From IMG/VR virus record IMGVR_UViG_3300035698_006217, positions 1 through 47,100 of that record: a stretch of DNA of 47,100 nucleotides, one strand, 5' to 3'. The DNA comes from a virus. The notes beneath the pieces are model-generated. The model was given only the letters and a program-made list of their open reading frames with translations. It made no database searches and was not told the origin of the DNA. Position 1 is the first letter of the stretch. Each line of letters opens with the position of its first letter. Both the position numbers and the translations under genes were made by a program. Positions 16,810-23,109 of the stretch are shown one piece after another.

Positions 16810-16887
16810 TGGTGCCCATGGTGGGAGTCGAACCCACACATTATCACGATCTCAACGTGACTCCTCTGCCAATTGGGATACAAGGGC
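16810..16887 (-). tRNA. tRNA-Leu(GAG), short variable loop
   Basis: Acceptor GCCCTTG/CATGGGC, A73 and encoded CCA. Anticodon arm TCACG-TTGAGAT-CGTGA, T-arm GTGGG-TTCGACT-CCCAC. The variable loop is only about 5 nt, unlike normal bacterial Leu tRNAs, which have a long arm. Confidence 0.85.
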
Positions 16888-16888
16888 G

Positions 16889-17035
16889 TTATTTATCTAA
16901 ATCTCTTAATTCTTTTGATATTCTTCGTTGGGATGCCAAGCGTTCACGCTTGTTCTGCTTTCGCTTTAGGAATGGTCTCAAATGTTTCCACCATTCTGGT
17001 GATCTAACATATGTATCTTTTCTTGCATGTGCCAT
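16889..17035 (-). CDS. Small basic protein, 48 aa
   Basis: MAHARKDTYVRSPEWWKHL followed by a Lys/Arg-rich segment. GGAGTTAAAT lies ahead of the start. The stop is 1 nt from the 5' end of the Leu(GAG) tRNA, so maturation of that tRNA would trim the mRNA tail. Function unknown. Confidence 0.6.
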   Translation of the reverse strand: MAHARKDTYVRSPEWWKHLRPFLKRKQNKRERLASQRRISKELRDLDK

Positions 17036-17114
17036 ATTTAACTCCTAATCTTGATTAAATCCCGCTTCTTTTTCTAAGATCTTAGTCTCTTTAATAAGTT
17101 TTTTAATCTGTCGT

Positions 17115-17156
17115 GTTTTAATCTTTCCAATACTCTACCAATTGAGCTAATGGTGC
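17115..17156 (-). tRNA. Orphan tRNA 5' half (fragment)
   Basis: GCACCAT, TA and a canonical D-arm GCTC-AATTGGTA-GAGT are present. No anticodon stem, T-arm or 3' acceptor strand follows. It looks like the left-over 5' half of a tRNA gene. Confidence 0.55.
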
Positions 17157-17187
17157 AAAAATTATTATTTTATTACATATCCTTTAT

Positions 17188-17388
17188 TTACTCGTTTACT
17201 TTTTCCACACTAACCACATAACATGATTGAATCGCAAATATCACTTTTCCGTTATCTGTAAACTCAAACATTCCATCTAGTTTCCATGAGGTACATTCAA
17301 TAGTTTTGTATTGATTCGTGATAGCTTCATCGGGGGCATAGACCCAAAGGTCGTTTGTTAGCATAATTTTGTATTTTGTTGTATTCAT
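17188..17388 (-). CDS. Hypothetical protein, 66 aa
   Basis: MNTTKYKIMLTNDLWVYAPDEAI, with beta-type composition throughout. No family is recognised. Its start lies inside the 3' part of the upstream EEL-repeat gene (different frame). Confidence 0.55.
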   Translation of the reverse strand: MNTTKYKIMLTNDLWVYAPDEAITNQYKTIECTSWKLDGMFEFTDNGKVIFAIQSCYVVSVEKVNE

Positions 17389-17497
17389 ATGATCCCAACT
17401 GTTCTATTAGACACTTACTTAAATCGGTAAATGCTTTATATTGATTCGGAATAGTTATGAGTTCTTCTAATTCTTCTAATTCTTCTAATTCTTTCAT
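17327..17497 (-). CDS. Small protein with EEL repeats, 56 aa
   Basis: The start MKELEELEELEELITIP contains a 9-bp tandem repeat (17466-17492 region) encoding Glu-Glu-Leu units. AGGAGAAAT precedes the ATG, and a strong promoter lies upstream (17520-17548). The last 20 codons overlap the next gene, so the C-terminus is less certain. Confidence 0.5.
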   Translation of the reverse strand: MKELEELEELEELITIPNQYKAFTDLSKCLIEQLGSYEYNKIQNYANKRPLGLCPR

Positions 17498-17519
17498 ATA
17501 TATTTCTCCTTAAGCCCCC

Positions 17520-17548
17520 ATTATAACAAATGTATGGGTCAATGTCAA
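17520..17548 (-). promoter_or_regulatory. Sigma70-like promoter
   Basis: Minus-strand TTGACA (17543-17548), 17 bp, TATAAT (17520-17525): both hexamers are consensus. It drives the terminal segment of the array. Confidence 0.8.
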
Positions 17549-17563
17549 GGGTTATTTTTAAAA

Positions 17564-17637
17564 TGGCAGTCCCACTTCGAATCAAACGAAGAATTAGAGG
17601 ATCAGAACCTCTCGTGTTATCACTACACTATGGGACC
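17564..17637 (-). tRNA. tRNA-Gln(CTG)
   Basis: Anticodon arm AGAGG-TTCTGAT-CCTCT, D-stem GTGT/ACAC, T-arm CTTCG-TTTGATT-CGAAG, acceptor GGTCCCA/TGGGACT, G73 and CCA encoded. Confidence 0.92.
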
Positions 17638-17645
17638 AGTGAATT

Positions 17646-17721
17646 TGGAGCCGAAGTTCGGTAACGATCCGAATTCCATTGGGTACGAACCAATACATCA
17701 TCCATATAATGCTTCTTCGGC
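17646..17721 (-). tRNA. tRNA-Thr(CGT)
   Basis: Acceptor GCCGAAG/CTTCGGC, anticodon arm ATTGG-TTCGTAC-CCAAT, T-stem TTCGG/CCGAA with an unusual T-loop ATCGTTA, T73, CCA encoded. Confidence 0.85.
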
Positions 17722-17729
17722 ATTGCTAA

Positions 17730-17915
17730 TTATGAAGCAAATCTCAACTTTGCCAACTTGTCTATCTCTATCGCCCGTTCAAGTATCCTAAGTTGTTCAT
17801 CGGGTTCTGCATTTCTGAACCACATATCAACACTTTCATCTTGAGGGCACCCAAGTTCTGCGGCGTTTGATAAGACGCTTAATATATCTTCTACTGCTTT
17901 TTGTAATTCGTTCAT
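17730..17915 (-). CDS. Hypothetical protein, 61 aa
   Basis: MNELQKAVEDILSVLSNAAEL..., helical, acidic; AAAGGT ahead of the ATG. It lies between two tRNA-Thr genes. No family is recognised. Confidence 0.6.
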   Translation of the reverse strand: MNELQKAVEDILSVLSNAAELGCPQDESVDMWFRNAEPDEQLRILERAIEIDKLAKLRFAS

Positions 17916-17932
17916 AATAACCTTTCTTTAAA

Positions 17933-18004
17933 TGGAGCACCCATTCGGTATCAAACCGAAGTCATCGCTATACCACAGCGATATTCTATCATTGAACTAG
18001 GTGC
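17933..18004 (-). tRNA. tRNA-Thr(GGT)
   Basis: Acceptor GCACCTA/TGGGTGC, anticodon arm TCGCT-GTGGTAT-AGCGA, T-arm TTCGG-TTTGATA-CCGAA, T73, CCA encoded. The D-arm is short. Confidence 0.87.
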
Positions 18005-18008
18005 AAAA

Positions 18009-18096
18009 TGGCGGAAGTAAGAGGAATCGAACCCCTCCCGAATTAACGGGAAGCTGATTTCCAATCAGCCGCAATCACCATCATGCTTTTACTTCC
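18009..18096 (-). tRNA. tRNA-Ser(GGA)
   Basis: Type II tRNA: anticodon arm GCTGA-TTGGAAA-TCAGC, long variable arm with TCCCG/CGGGA stem, acceptor GGAAGTA/TACTTCC, G73, CCA encoded. Confidence 0.93.
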
Positions 18097-18101
18097 TAAA
18101 T

Positions 18102-18188
18102 TGGCGGATAACGGAGGTGCTGATCCCCAAACCTTGCGGCTCCCTCGGCTTTCGAAACCGTGATAGTCACTGGACTACATCATTATCC
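18102..18188 (-). tRNA. tRNA-Ser(CGA)
   Basis: Acceptor GGATAAT/GTTATCC, anticodon loop TTCGAAA, long variable arm, G73 and CCA. The T-loop ATCAGCA is atypical. Its 5' end overlaps the last codons of the 49-aa gene 18183-18332. Confidence 0.82.
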
Positions 18189-18332
18189 ATTATTCTTTTC
18201 CTCTTCTCGTATAACTTTATCAGAACGCTCCATAATGTCAAGATCCTTTTTCTTAAATCTATGCTCCCACCCCATTTTGTGAGGTTTACACATTGGACAT
18301 GAACGTAGTTTCTTCTTATATCGCTTTCTCAT
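18183..18332 (-). CDS. Small zinc-finger-like basic protein, 49 aa
   Basis: MRKRYKKKLRSCPMCKPHKM then GWEHRFKKKDLDIMERSDKV. One CxxC plus His residues suggests a small metal-binding protein; similar basic CxxCKPHK peptides occur in phage genomes. Its stop codon lies inside the 5' end of tRNA-Ser(CGA), so the message and the tRNA are mutually exclusive products of one transcript. Confidence 0.6.
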   Translation of the reverse strand: MRKRYKKKLRSCPMCKPHKMGWEHRFKKKDLDIMERSDKVIREEEKNNG

Positions 18333-18340
18333 AATACTCC

Positions 18341-18694
18341 TTAAATAGTGTGAACCATCCACTGTATTCTAATAACATCCATATTATCCTCTAATACCGC
18401 AGGGATGGCGTCATTATATTCCACGTCATAAGTATCTTCATGCATGTTTATGTCTATAATTTTATATTCAAACTCGGCAAGACCCTTAATCATCTGATCA
18501 AGCTGTTCTATAGTAATATCATCAGTCGATACACTGTACTGCGGTATAGACACGCTCGTTGGTGTAGAAACATTCGACACATTCAACATTCGTTGAATTA
18601 TATCCGAATCAATCTCACGTTGAATTTCTAGAGACATTACTCTGGACATTTCCTCATGGATTGATTCGTAGTGAAACTTCTTAAATCGTATCAT
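18341..18694 (-). CDS. Hypothetical protein, 117 aa
   Basis: MIRFKKFHYESIHEEMSRVM..., with an acidic C-terminus. Tandem ATGs (18697 and 18694); GGTG lies before the pair. The start overlaps the 94-aa gene's end. No family. Confidence 0.55.
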   Translation of the reverse strand: MIRFKKFHYESIHEEMSRVMSLEIQREIDSDIIQRMLNVSNVSTPTSVSIPQYSVSTDDITIEQLDQMIKGLAEFEYKIIDINMHEDTYDVEYNDAIPAVLEDNMDVIRIQWMVHTI

Positions 18695-18965
18695 CACCTA
18701 GCATTTCCGCAAAGTATGCTTCACGTTTTTCTGTTGGAAAAGCTCTGTTAAAGTCATAGAGTCCACTATCCAAGATCTTGCGGGTTGTAACGTAAGCCCC
18801 ATAAAAATCTATACAAACCACAAAGTCATGTGATGCATCTTCGTTGAATACTTTATATTTTGGATCTAGCATACTAAGATGTGATCCGAAGGTTGATGGA
18901 TAAACTTTTGGTGCCGTTGTCTTCTTCTGATTCTTATTGTACTTCTGATTCTTATTGTACTTCAT
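18681..18965 (-). CDS. Hypothetical protein, 94 aa
   Basis: The N-terminus MKYNKNQKYNKNQKKTTAPK is a short duplicated YNKNQK block. The body contains HDFVVCIDFYGAYVTTRKIL. It is preceded by CGAAAGGGAATAG and a consensus promoter. No family is recognised. Confidence 0.6.
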   Translation of the reverse strand: MKYNKNQKYNKNQKKTTAPKVYPSTFGSHLSMLDPKYKVFNEDASHDFVVCIDFYGAYVTTRKILDSGLYDFNRAFPTEKREAYFAEMLGDDTI

Positions 18966-18999
18966 TTCTATTCCCTTTCGGTGTTAATTGTTAAATATC

Positions 19000-19028
19000 A
19001 ATATACCATGACATAGTTATATTGTCAA
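19000..19028 (-). promoter_or_regulatory. Sigma70-like promoter
   Basis: Minus-strand TTGACA (19023-19028), 17 bp, TATATT (19000-19005), upstream of the 18681-18965 gene. Confidence 0.75.
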
Positions 19029-19045
19029 GGGTATTTTATTAAAAA

Positions 19046-19132
19046 TGGCGGATAACGGAGGAGTCGAACCCCACACCTTTCGGTGCGATCTGGTTAGCAA
19101 CCAGTCAATGATACCAATCAATATCACTATCC
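19046..19132 (-). tRNA. tRNA-Ser(GCT)
   Basis: Type II: anticodon arm ACTGG-TTGCTAA-CCAGA, variable arm CACC-GAAA-GGTG, acceptor GGATAGT/GTTATCC, G73 and CCA. Confidence 0.92.
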
Positions 19133-19141
19133 ATTAAATTT

Positions 19142-19264
19142 CTATACATCTTCGATGTCAATTGCGTGATCACCTTCCATCATCATGTACTCATATGCTT
19201 CCGAGTATGAATCGACCTCGATCAATTCCCTACTCCCATCATTATATAATATATAATATTGCAT
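19142..19264 (-). CDS. Small acidic protein, 40 aa
   Basis: MQYYILYNDGSRELIEVDSY and a Met/Glu-rich tail (YEYMMMEGDHAIDIEDV). AGAGGAATT lies before the ATG. No family. Confidence 0.5.
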   Translation of the reverse strand: MQYYILYNDGSRELIEVDSYSEAYEYMMMEGDHAIDIEDV

Positions 19265-19287
19265 AATTCCTCTAATGTTAAATAATT

Positions 19288-19398
19288 TTACACATTGAAT
19301 GTATAAAAGGGTGTACTATAGTTAGGCATCTTAGATTGCCGACCGAATTTTCGATCTCGTTTAAGTTTATTCTTCCTTGTTTCTGTATATTTTCCCAT
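19288..19398 (-). CDS. Small basic protein, 36 aa
   Basis: MGKYTETRKNKLKRDRKFGR then a hydrophobic tail. A GGAGA precedes the ATG. It belongs to a set of tiny basic genes clustered at this end of the array. Confidence 0.45.
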   Translation of the reverse strand: MGKYTETRKNKLKRDRKFGRQSKMPNYSTPFYTFNV

Positions 19399-19411
19399 CT
19401 CCCATCTCTCC

Positions 19412-19573
19412 TTATTTATTAGGGTCAAGCCTTCTCATCATTCTAGATGTACAGCTTTGACATATTCTTATTTTCACACGCCCGATTGTGAAGAGTTTTC
19501 TCCAAAATCCAGCGGGTTCTACTGTAAATACAGTAACTTCTTTATTGTTAAGTCCACATTTTGAACATTTCAT
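19412..19573 (-). CDS. Small zinc-ribbon protein, 53 aa
   Basis: MKCSKCGLNNKEVTVFTVEP... with a second pair CQSC near the end, giving a two-CxxC zinc ribbon. GGAGAAAATT precedes the ATG. Probably nucleic-acid or protein binding; role unknown. Confidence 0.6.
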   Translation of the reverse strand: MKCSKCGLNNKEVTVFTVEPAGFWRKLFTIGRVKIRICQSCTSRMMRRLDPNK

Positions 19574-19598
19574 AATTTTCTCCATAACTATTTAGCGT

Positions 19599-19796
19599 TT
19601 ATTCATCGGGAATGTTAGGACATTCTTCCTCAATAGGAATATTCATTGCAATATGCATAAGTTCTGACATTAGATACATACGTTCCAATTCAGTTCTAAT
19701 CCTAGACTTAGACTCTTCATCAGTACAAAGGGATGTTACCTCTTCGATGTGAGCTAATTGTTCATCAGTTAATATTACTTCTTCTCGCTCTTTCAT
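19599..19796 (-). CDS. Hypothetical helical protein, 65 aa
   Basis: MKEREEVILTDEQLAHIEEV..., acidic and helical. The start at 19796 is chosen because the longer upstream frame runs through two tRNA genes. AAAGGAAAAC lies ahead of the ATG. Confidence 0.55.
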   Translation of the reverse strand: MKEREEVILTDEQLAHIEEVTSLCTDEESKSRIRTELERMYLMSELMHIAMNIPIEEECPNIPDE

Positions 19797-19814
19797 AGTT
19801 TTCCTTTTTAAAGT

Positions 19815-19886
19815 GGTACTCCGAGAGGGATTCGAACCTTCATTACTAGGATGTCGCCCTAGTGCTCTACGTTGAACTATCAGAGT
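19815..19886 (-). tRNA. tRNA-Val(GAC), atypical
   Basis: Acceptor ACTCTGA/TCGGAGT, A73, CCA. Anticodon arm CTAGG-GCGACAT-CCTAG reads GAC but has C33 instead of U33, and the D-loop lacks GG. It may be weakly functional. Confidence 0.7.
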
Positions 19887-19963
19887 GTTAGACCGTGTTT
19901 TATAGTTTTGCATCAGTGGTGAACGGAATCCACGGATATATACAACCAGTAGTCGTATTAAAA

Positions 19964-20038
19964 TGGATGGCGTGAAGGGTAACGCTCCCCTTTCGTCGAT
20001 TTCAAAGACCGATGCATTTACTTCTATGCTACACGCCA
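19964..20038 (-). tRNA. tRNA-Gln(TTG)
   Basis: Acceptor TGGCGTG/CACGCCA, D-stem GCAT/ATGC, anticodon arm TCGGT-CTTTGAA-ATCGA, T-stem AGGGG/CCCTT, CCA encoded. Its 5' end is 1 nt from the stop of the GIY-YIG gene. Confidence 0.88.
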
Positions 20039-20039
20039 A

Positions 20040-20921
20040 TTAAATTATTATTTTTTTTGGATTATAATTTAAAATATGTTTTCTAAATTTTCGACTCAAA
20101 TTTACATTCGTTTTTTCATATAACCCCATTCTACAAAATTCTCTTAACGATGATGCGTCAGATTTTTTATACAAATCATATAATTGAGTGTAATATTCCT
20201 TTTCTCTAACTTTGGCTTCGGATTTAATCTGTTGTTTTTTTTCAGATTCTAATATTCTTTTCCAAACATTCCTACCTTCAACCCATCCATTTGGAATGGC
20301 TTCATATTTTGAAATTAGTTTAGAGACTTGCAGTTCTATATTGGAGATCCATATCATTCCGTAATTTGGATTATTTTTTCCTAAATACTTTCCTTTATTT
20401 GCTTTTGATATTTTAGACTTAGTCTCATCCGAATGAGTTTTACCATTAATGGAACTGAAAACAACATCATCAAATGCCCCACTATCCCACCGTTGTTTCA
20501 TTCTTACGGACTTAGCTTTACTATCCTTCCTTTTAAATTCAGGATCAGATTCCAGTCTATGTTTGTATGCATTTCCAGTTTTAACACCGCCATTGGAACA
20601 TCGTTTCTTATGAGCCTCAGATCCATCATTTAAGTGATCAAACCCACCCATTCCGCCAAGTTTAATATTATAATTGCTATTCTCTTTAATAAACTCTGCA
20701 TTAACTAGTAATTTCTCCAACTCTACCATATCACCCAAATTATCAAATATTGCAAGGTATTCTTTATTAAAATTCTCTATTCCATACTTTACTATTGCCC
20801 TTTTTATCAATGTCCCACTTCCATAATACCCATCAAGTAGATTACTGGTCTTATGCATCCCGATATATATGGTGCCATTAGTAGTGTTAGTTATTTTATA
20901 TACGGTATAATACATATTCAT
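20040..20921 (-). CDS. GIY-YIG homing endonuclease
   Basis: 293 aa. The N-terminal catalytic module is YKITNTTNGTIYIGMHKTSN with YYGSGTLIKRAIVKYG (GIY-YIG variant GTIYIG, with the conserved Arg replaced in context by the YGSG...KYG block). The middle has the NUMOD3 DNA-binding motif (GKTHSDETKSKISKANKG) and NPNYGMIW. It is freestanding, inserted between tRNA genes. It is preceded by the TAAGTAATTATAGGAG cassette. Confidence 0.85.
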   Translation of the reverse strand: MNMYYTVYKITNTTNGTIYIGMHKTSNLLDGYYGSGTLIKRAIVKYGIENFNKEYLAIFDNLGDMVELEKLLVNAEFIKENSNYNIKLGGMGGFDHLNDGSEAHKKRCSNGGVKTGNAYKHRLESDPEFKRKDSKAKSVRMKQRWDSGAFDDVVFSSINGKTHSDETKSKISKANKGKYLGKNNPNYGMIWISNIELQVSKLISKYEAIPNGWVEGRNVWKRILESEKKQQIKSEAKVREKEYYTQLYDLYKKSDASSLREFCRMGLYEKTNVNLSRKFRKHILNYNPKKIII

Positions 20922-20945
20922 CTCCTATAATTACTTATAGGAAAG
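20922..20945 (-). promoter_or_regulatory. TAAGTA/Shine-Dalgarno cassette
   Basis: CCTATAAGTAATTATAGGAG directly upstream of the GIY-YIG start, the same as before the 614-aa gene. Confidence 0.5.
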
Positions 20946-20985
20946 TATCGAACTTTTGTAAGAAAAGTTGCAAAATATTAAGGCG

Positions 20986-21056
20986 AGTTCCCGACACGAA
21001 TCGAACGTGCATCCGAAGGGTTGCAACCAACTGACTTGCCATTTGCCCACGGGAAC
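20986..21056 (-). tRNA. tRNA-Cys(GCA), no encoded CCA
   Basis: Acceptor GTTCCCG/CGGGAAC, anticodon loop TTGCAAC, T-arm GCACG-TTCGATT-CGTGT. The 3' end continues TCGCC, so CCA is not templated. The anticodon stem has two T-T mismatches. Confidence 0.7.
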
Positions 21057-21066
21057 ATTAAATTGG

Positions 21067-21410
21067 TTTGAAGAATTGTTATCGTAGGGAGATTTCACAT
21101 TGTTCCCTTTCAGGCATCATCAATACTGAGGATTCGAACCCCTCTTACCCATTTCGTAGGTCGTGCATCCATAACACTTAATATCTAGCTTACTCGGTCT
21201 TTCCGTTAATCACAATCATTCTCTAGCACTATCGCTAGACGATTTTTTTACCAAACGGATTTCACGGCGTTCCCTACTTCTCTCTACTCGCTTAAACTTT
21301 ATTTAAGGTTTCTACGTAGTTTTGTCTTCACTTTCGAGAAAAAGGTCTTCGTTTGTTTTTCAACACCAACAGATCCAAGTGGTGCCAGTTACGATTTAAT
21401 CTACTTCAAA
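21067..21410 (-). ncRNA. Large structured spacer RNA, closed by TTTGAAG/CTTCAAA
   Basis: A 344-nt stretch between two tRNAs is bounded by complementary heptamers at 21404-21410 and 21067-21073. Inside are a T-arm-like GGGG-TTCGAAT-CCTC (about 21129-21145), a TCTAGCGATAGTGCTAGA hairpin and no open frame. It is possibly a degenerate tRNA or tmRNA-like RNA; the identity is unknown. Confidence 0.4.
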
Positions 21411-21411
21411 T

Positions 21412-21485
21412 TGGTACTCCATGACAGATTCAAACTGACACGATCTGATTGGAAATCAGAGATGCTATCATTACATCAATGGAGC
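21412..21485 (-). tRNA. tRNA-Gly(TCC), copy 1
   Basis: Acceptor GCTCCAT/ATGGAGT, anticodon arm TCTGA-TTTCCAA-TCAGA, T-loop TTTGAAT, A73, CCA encoded. Confidence 0.87.
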
Positions 21486-21499
21486 AATAAATTAGTATT

Positions 21500-21775
21500 T
21501 CATAATGATGATGTTATCCTCTCCATCTTGAGCATTTCAATGATTTCATACCGTCGATCTTCGAAGTTCATTTTCACATTTTCTCCAGTAGTTATAATAA
21601 ATCTATTAATATATGGAGTATCTACGGGTTTTCCAGATTCAATGACATATTGAATATCAATAATCCTCTTGTATCTAGTTACTCGGATAAGTCTTCGAGC
21701 AAATCTTCGCATATAGTCGTCGTTCCAATCTATTGGATTCATTGCAATATATATTCCTATTATAGCGAATTTCAT
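21500..21775 (-). CDS. Hypothetical protein, 91 aa
   Basis: MKFAIIGIYIAMNPIDWNDD then an Arg-rich segment (YMRRFARRLIRVTRYKRIID). The hydrophobic N-terminus is short for a membrane anchor. No family. Confidence 0.55.
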   Translation of the reverse strand: MKFAIIGIYIAMNPIDWNDDYMRRFARRLIRVTRYKRIIDIQYVIESGKPVDTPYINRFIITTGENVKMNFEDRRYEIIEMLKMERITSSL

Positions 21776-21822
21776 AATTATTATATCTTTCTAAAGTTGG
21801 TGGAGCGATATTTATGTTTTTA

Positions 21823-21878
21823 TAGAGTTGACAATGCATGTCGGACATGCCCCGTGATCGCCCCGAAATCACTCTCTA
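21823..21878 (-). repeat. Family 2 structured element, copy 1
   Basis: 5' TAGAG-AG-TGAT and 3' GTCA-A-CTCTA, enclosing an internal GCATGTCCGACATGC hairpin. Confidence 0.65.
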
Positions 21879-21881
21879 AAA

Positions 21882-21958
21882 TGGTACGAATGGAGGGATT
21901 CGAACCCTCAAATAACGGTGTCTAGGACCGCTGACTTTGCCAATTTGCCCACACTCGC
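21882..21958 (-). tRNA. tRNA-Leu(TAG), short variable loop
   Basis: Acceptor GCGAGTG/CATTCGT, A73, CCA; anticodon arm GCGGT-CCTAGAC-ACCGT; T-arm GAGGG-TTCGAAT-CCCTC. The variable loop is about 5 nt, unlike a standard Leu tRNA. Confidence 0.87.
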
Positions 21959-21965
21959 ATTAAAA

Positions 21966-22039
21966 TGGTACTCGGTAGGGGATTTGAACCCATGCGACCT
22001 CCGTGTAGGGGAGACATGCTACCATTACATCAACCGAGC
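21966..22039 (-). tRNA. tRNA-Val(TAC)
   Basis: Acceptor GCTCGGT/ACCGAGT, anticodon arm TCTCC-CCTACAC-GGAGG, T-loop TTCAAAT, A73, CCA encoded. Confidence 0.92.
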
Positions 22040-22048
22040 ATTAAATTG

Positions 22049-22423
22049 TTATGCCAATGGCAGTGTTCCAGTGATTGCCTTGACTCTATCCATGTCGCAA
22101 GGTCCAATTGAGATTCCAACGAGAACATCAGACATTGCCCTATTAAGATTTTTTGACGGAATCAAATCAGTCCACTCATGAACTTGCAACTTTGCATCTT
22201 GTGCTTCAGTGCTAATAAGCATGAGTTCTTCTGGATTATCAACAGCAAGAACGGAAATATAAGGATTCAACATCCAGTCCTTCTCATCAATTGTGAAATC
22301 TTTACCATCACGGATGCGATCACGCATAAATGCGTCTGAAATGTGAGCGACCTGTGCAGATAGCAGTCCTGCCGACATGCCAAGGTCTTTTCTTATTACT
22401 ACTGTATGTCTAATGTTAGCCAT
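22049..22423 (-). CDS. Peptidyl-tRNA hydrolase, Pth2 type
   Basis: 124 aa, the usual Pth2 length. The signature RKDLGMSAGLLSAQVAHIS is near the N-terminus, and the C-terminal GPCDMDRVKAITGTLPLA matches the family's G-P-xxxxD-xxT-xxLxL end. It would release peptides from peptidyl-tRNA and recycle tRNAs; bacteria normally use Pth1, so an archaeal/eukaryote-type Pth2 in a phage is notable. It is embedded inside the tRNA array, so co-transcribed with its substrates. AAAGGAACAT precedes the start. Confidence 0.88.
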   Translation of the reverse strand: MANIRHTVVIRKDLGMSAGLLSAQVAHISDAFMRDRIRDGKDFTIDEKDWMLNPYISVLAVDNPEELMLISTEAQDAKLQVHEWTDLIPSKNLNRAMSDVLVGISIGPCDMDRVKAITGTLPLA

Positions 22424-22471
22424 TATGTTCCTTTCGTTTGTTGTTAAAAATAGAGGCGTGGATTTTTGTTA

Positions 22472-22505
22472 TAGAGTTGGTTCCACAAGCCGTTACCATT
22501 CTCTT
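22472..22505 (-). repeat. Family 2 structured element, copy 2
   Basis: 5' AGAG-AA-TGGT and 3' ACCA-A-CTCT: the inner helix is TGGT/ACCA here instead of TGAT/ATCA, a compensatory change. Confidence 0.6.
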
Positions 22506-22513
22506 AAAATAAC

Positions 22514-22570
22514 AGGATGAATTTTGGTTATTTGAATATAATAATTTTTTTTGATTGCTGGAATCATCCT
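22514..22570 (-). repeat. Family 1 structured element, copy 1
   Basis: 5' AGGATGATTCCAGCAATCA, 3' TCATCCTGTTATTTT. Closing helix GGATGA/TCATCC with a short AT-rich interior (57 nt total). Confidence 0.65.
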
Positions 22571-22661
22571 AAATCGGGGGCGGCTTACGTTCGCTACTCG
22601 GGAGGTTGATTGTATTAGTTAGTCTCTCCAGACCTTTAAAAACCGATTTCATTTTTGTTAA
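22571..22661 (-). other. Spacer without assigned feature
   Basis: Contains AATCGGGGGCGGCTTACG and a CTCCAGACC stretch on the plus strand. No tRNA fold, gene or repeat-family copy was recognised. Confidence 0.3.
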
Positions 22662-22698
22662 CGAGTTGACTGAAATAATCACTAAAAGATCACTCTCG
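22662..22698 (-). repeat. Family 2 structured element, copy 3
   Basis: 5' CGAG-AG-TGAT and 3' GTCA-A-CTCG. The outer pair is C-G here, versus A-U or U-A in other copies. Confidence 0.65.
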
Positions 22699-22702
22699 AT
22701 AT

Positions 22703-22776
22703 TGGCAGGTGCGGAGAATCTCGAAATCTCATCTATGGTTTTGGAGACCACTATTCTGCCTTTGAACTACGCACCT
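22703..22776 (-). tRNA. tRNA-Trp(CCA)
   Basis: Acceptor AGGTGCG/CGCACCT, G73 as expected for Trp, CCA encoded. Anticodon arm GTGGT-CTCCAAA-ACCAT, D-stem GTTC/GAAT. Confidence 0.9.
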
Positions 22777-22818
22777 ATTAAAATTAGCGATAGGAGTTAT
22801 TGATTTTTTTTACTTAAA

Positions 22819-22863
22819 TAGTTGATTCAAAGGACGTTCCTATCAGATCCTAATATCACTCTA
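22819..22863 (-). repeat. Family 2 structured element, copy 4
   Basis: 5' TAG-AG-TGAT and 3' ATCA-A-CTA. Confidence 0.6.
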
Positions 22864-22937
22864 TACCCGACCAGACCGCTTATTTTCTTCAGTTAGCGAT
22901 GACAACCTAGGTATCTAGCTTACGTATTGTTTGTTTA

Positions 22938-23000
22938 TGAGTTGATCAACGATTAAGCGATTTCTCGCTGTCTCACTAGTTTCCAAAGGGATCACTCTCA
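22938..23000 (-). repeat. Family 2 structured element, copy 5
   Basis: 5' TGAG-AG-TGATC and 3' GATCA-A-CTCA, with an internal AGCGAGAAATCGCT hairpin. The outer pair is U-A. Confidence 0.65.
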
Positions 23001-23003
23001 AAA

Positions 23004-23078
23004 TGGTCGGCATGGAGGGTAACGCTCCCCCTTCTCCTGTGTATCAGACAGGCATAATAACTTCTATACTACACGCCA
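23004..23078 (-). tRNA. tRNA-Ile(GAT)
   Basis: Acceptor TGGCGTG/CATGCCG, A73, CCA; anticodon arm CCTGT-CTGATAC-ACAGG; T-stem GGGGG-type with loop AGCGTTA. Confidence 0.85.
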
Positions 23079-23109
23079 GTTAAATTATTGTTTTTTAATC
23101 TTGGATCTT

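Noticed and set aside
17461-17490. Short direct repeats suggesting a CRISPR-like array
   Set aside because: They are 9-bp in-frame codon repeats (Glu-Glu-Leu) with no spacers; no CRISPR array is present in the window.
17646-17721. Initially read as a displaced T-arm and possible permuted tRNA
   Set aside because: The arm ATTGG-TTCGTAC-CCAAT is the anticodon arm of a normal tRNA-Thr(CGT) with acceptor GCCGAAG/CTTCGGC.
21067-21410. Group I intron
   Set aside because: I could not find the conserved P7/P3 core or a split exon; the unit is described as a structured spacer instead.
21795-21812. GCTCCACCA on the minus strand, reminiscent of a tmRNA 3' end
   Set aside because: No T-arm or matching 5' domain lies beside it; it is most likely coincidence.
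22569-22751. 60-aa minus-strand frame
   Set aside because: It overlaps tRNA-Trp and a family 2 element and has no Shine-Dalgarno sequence.
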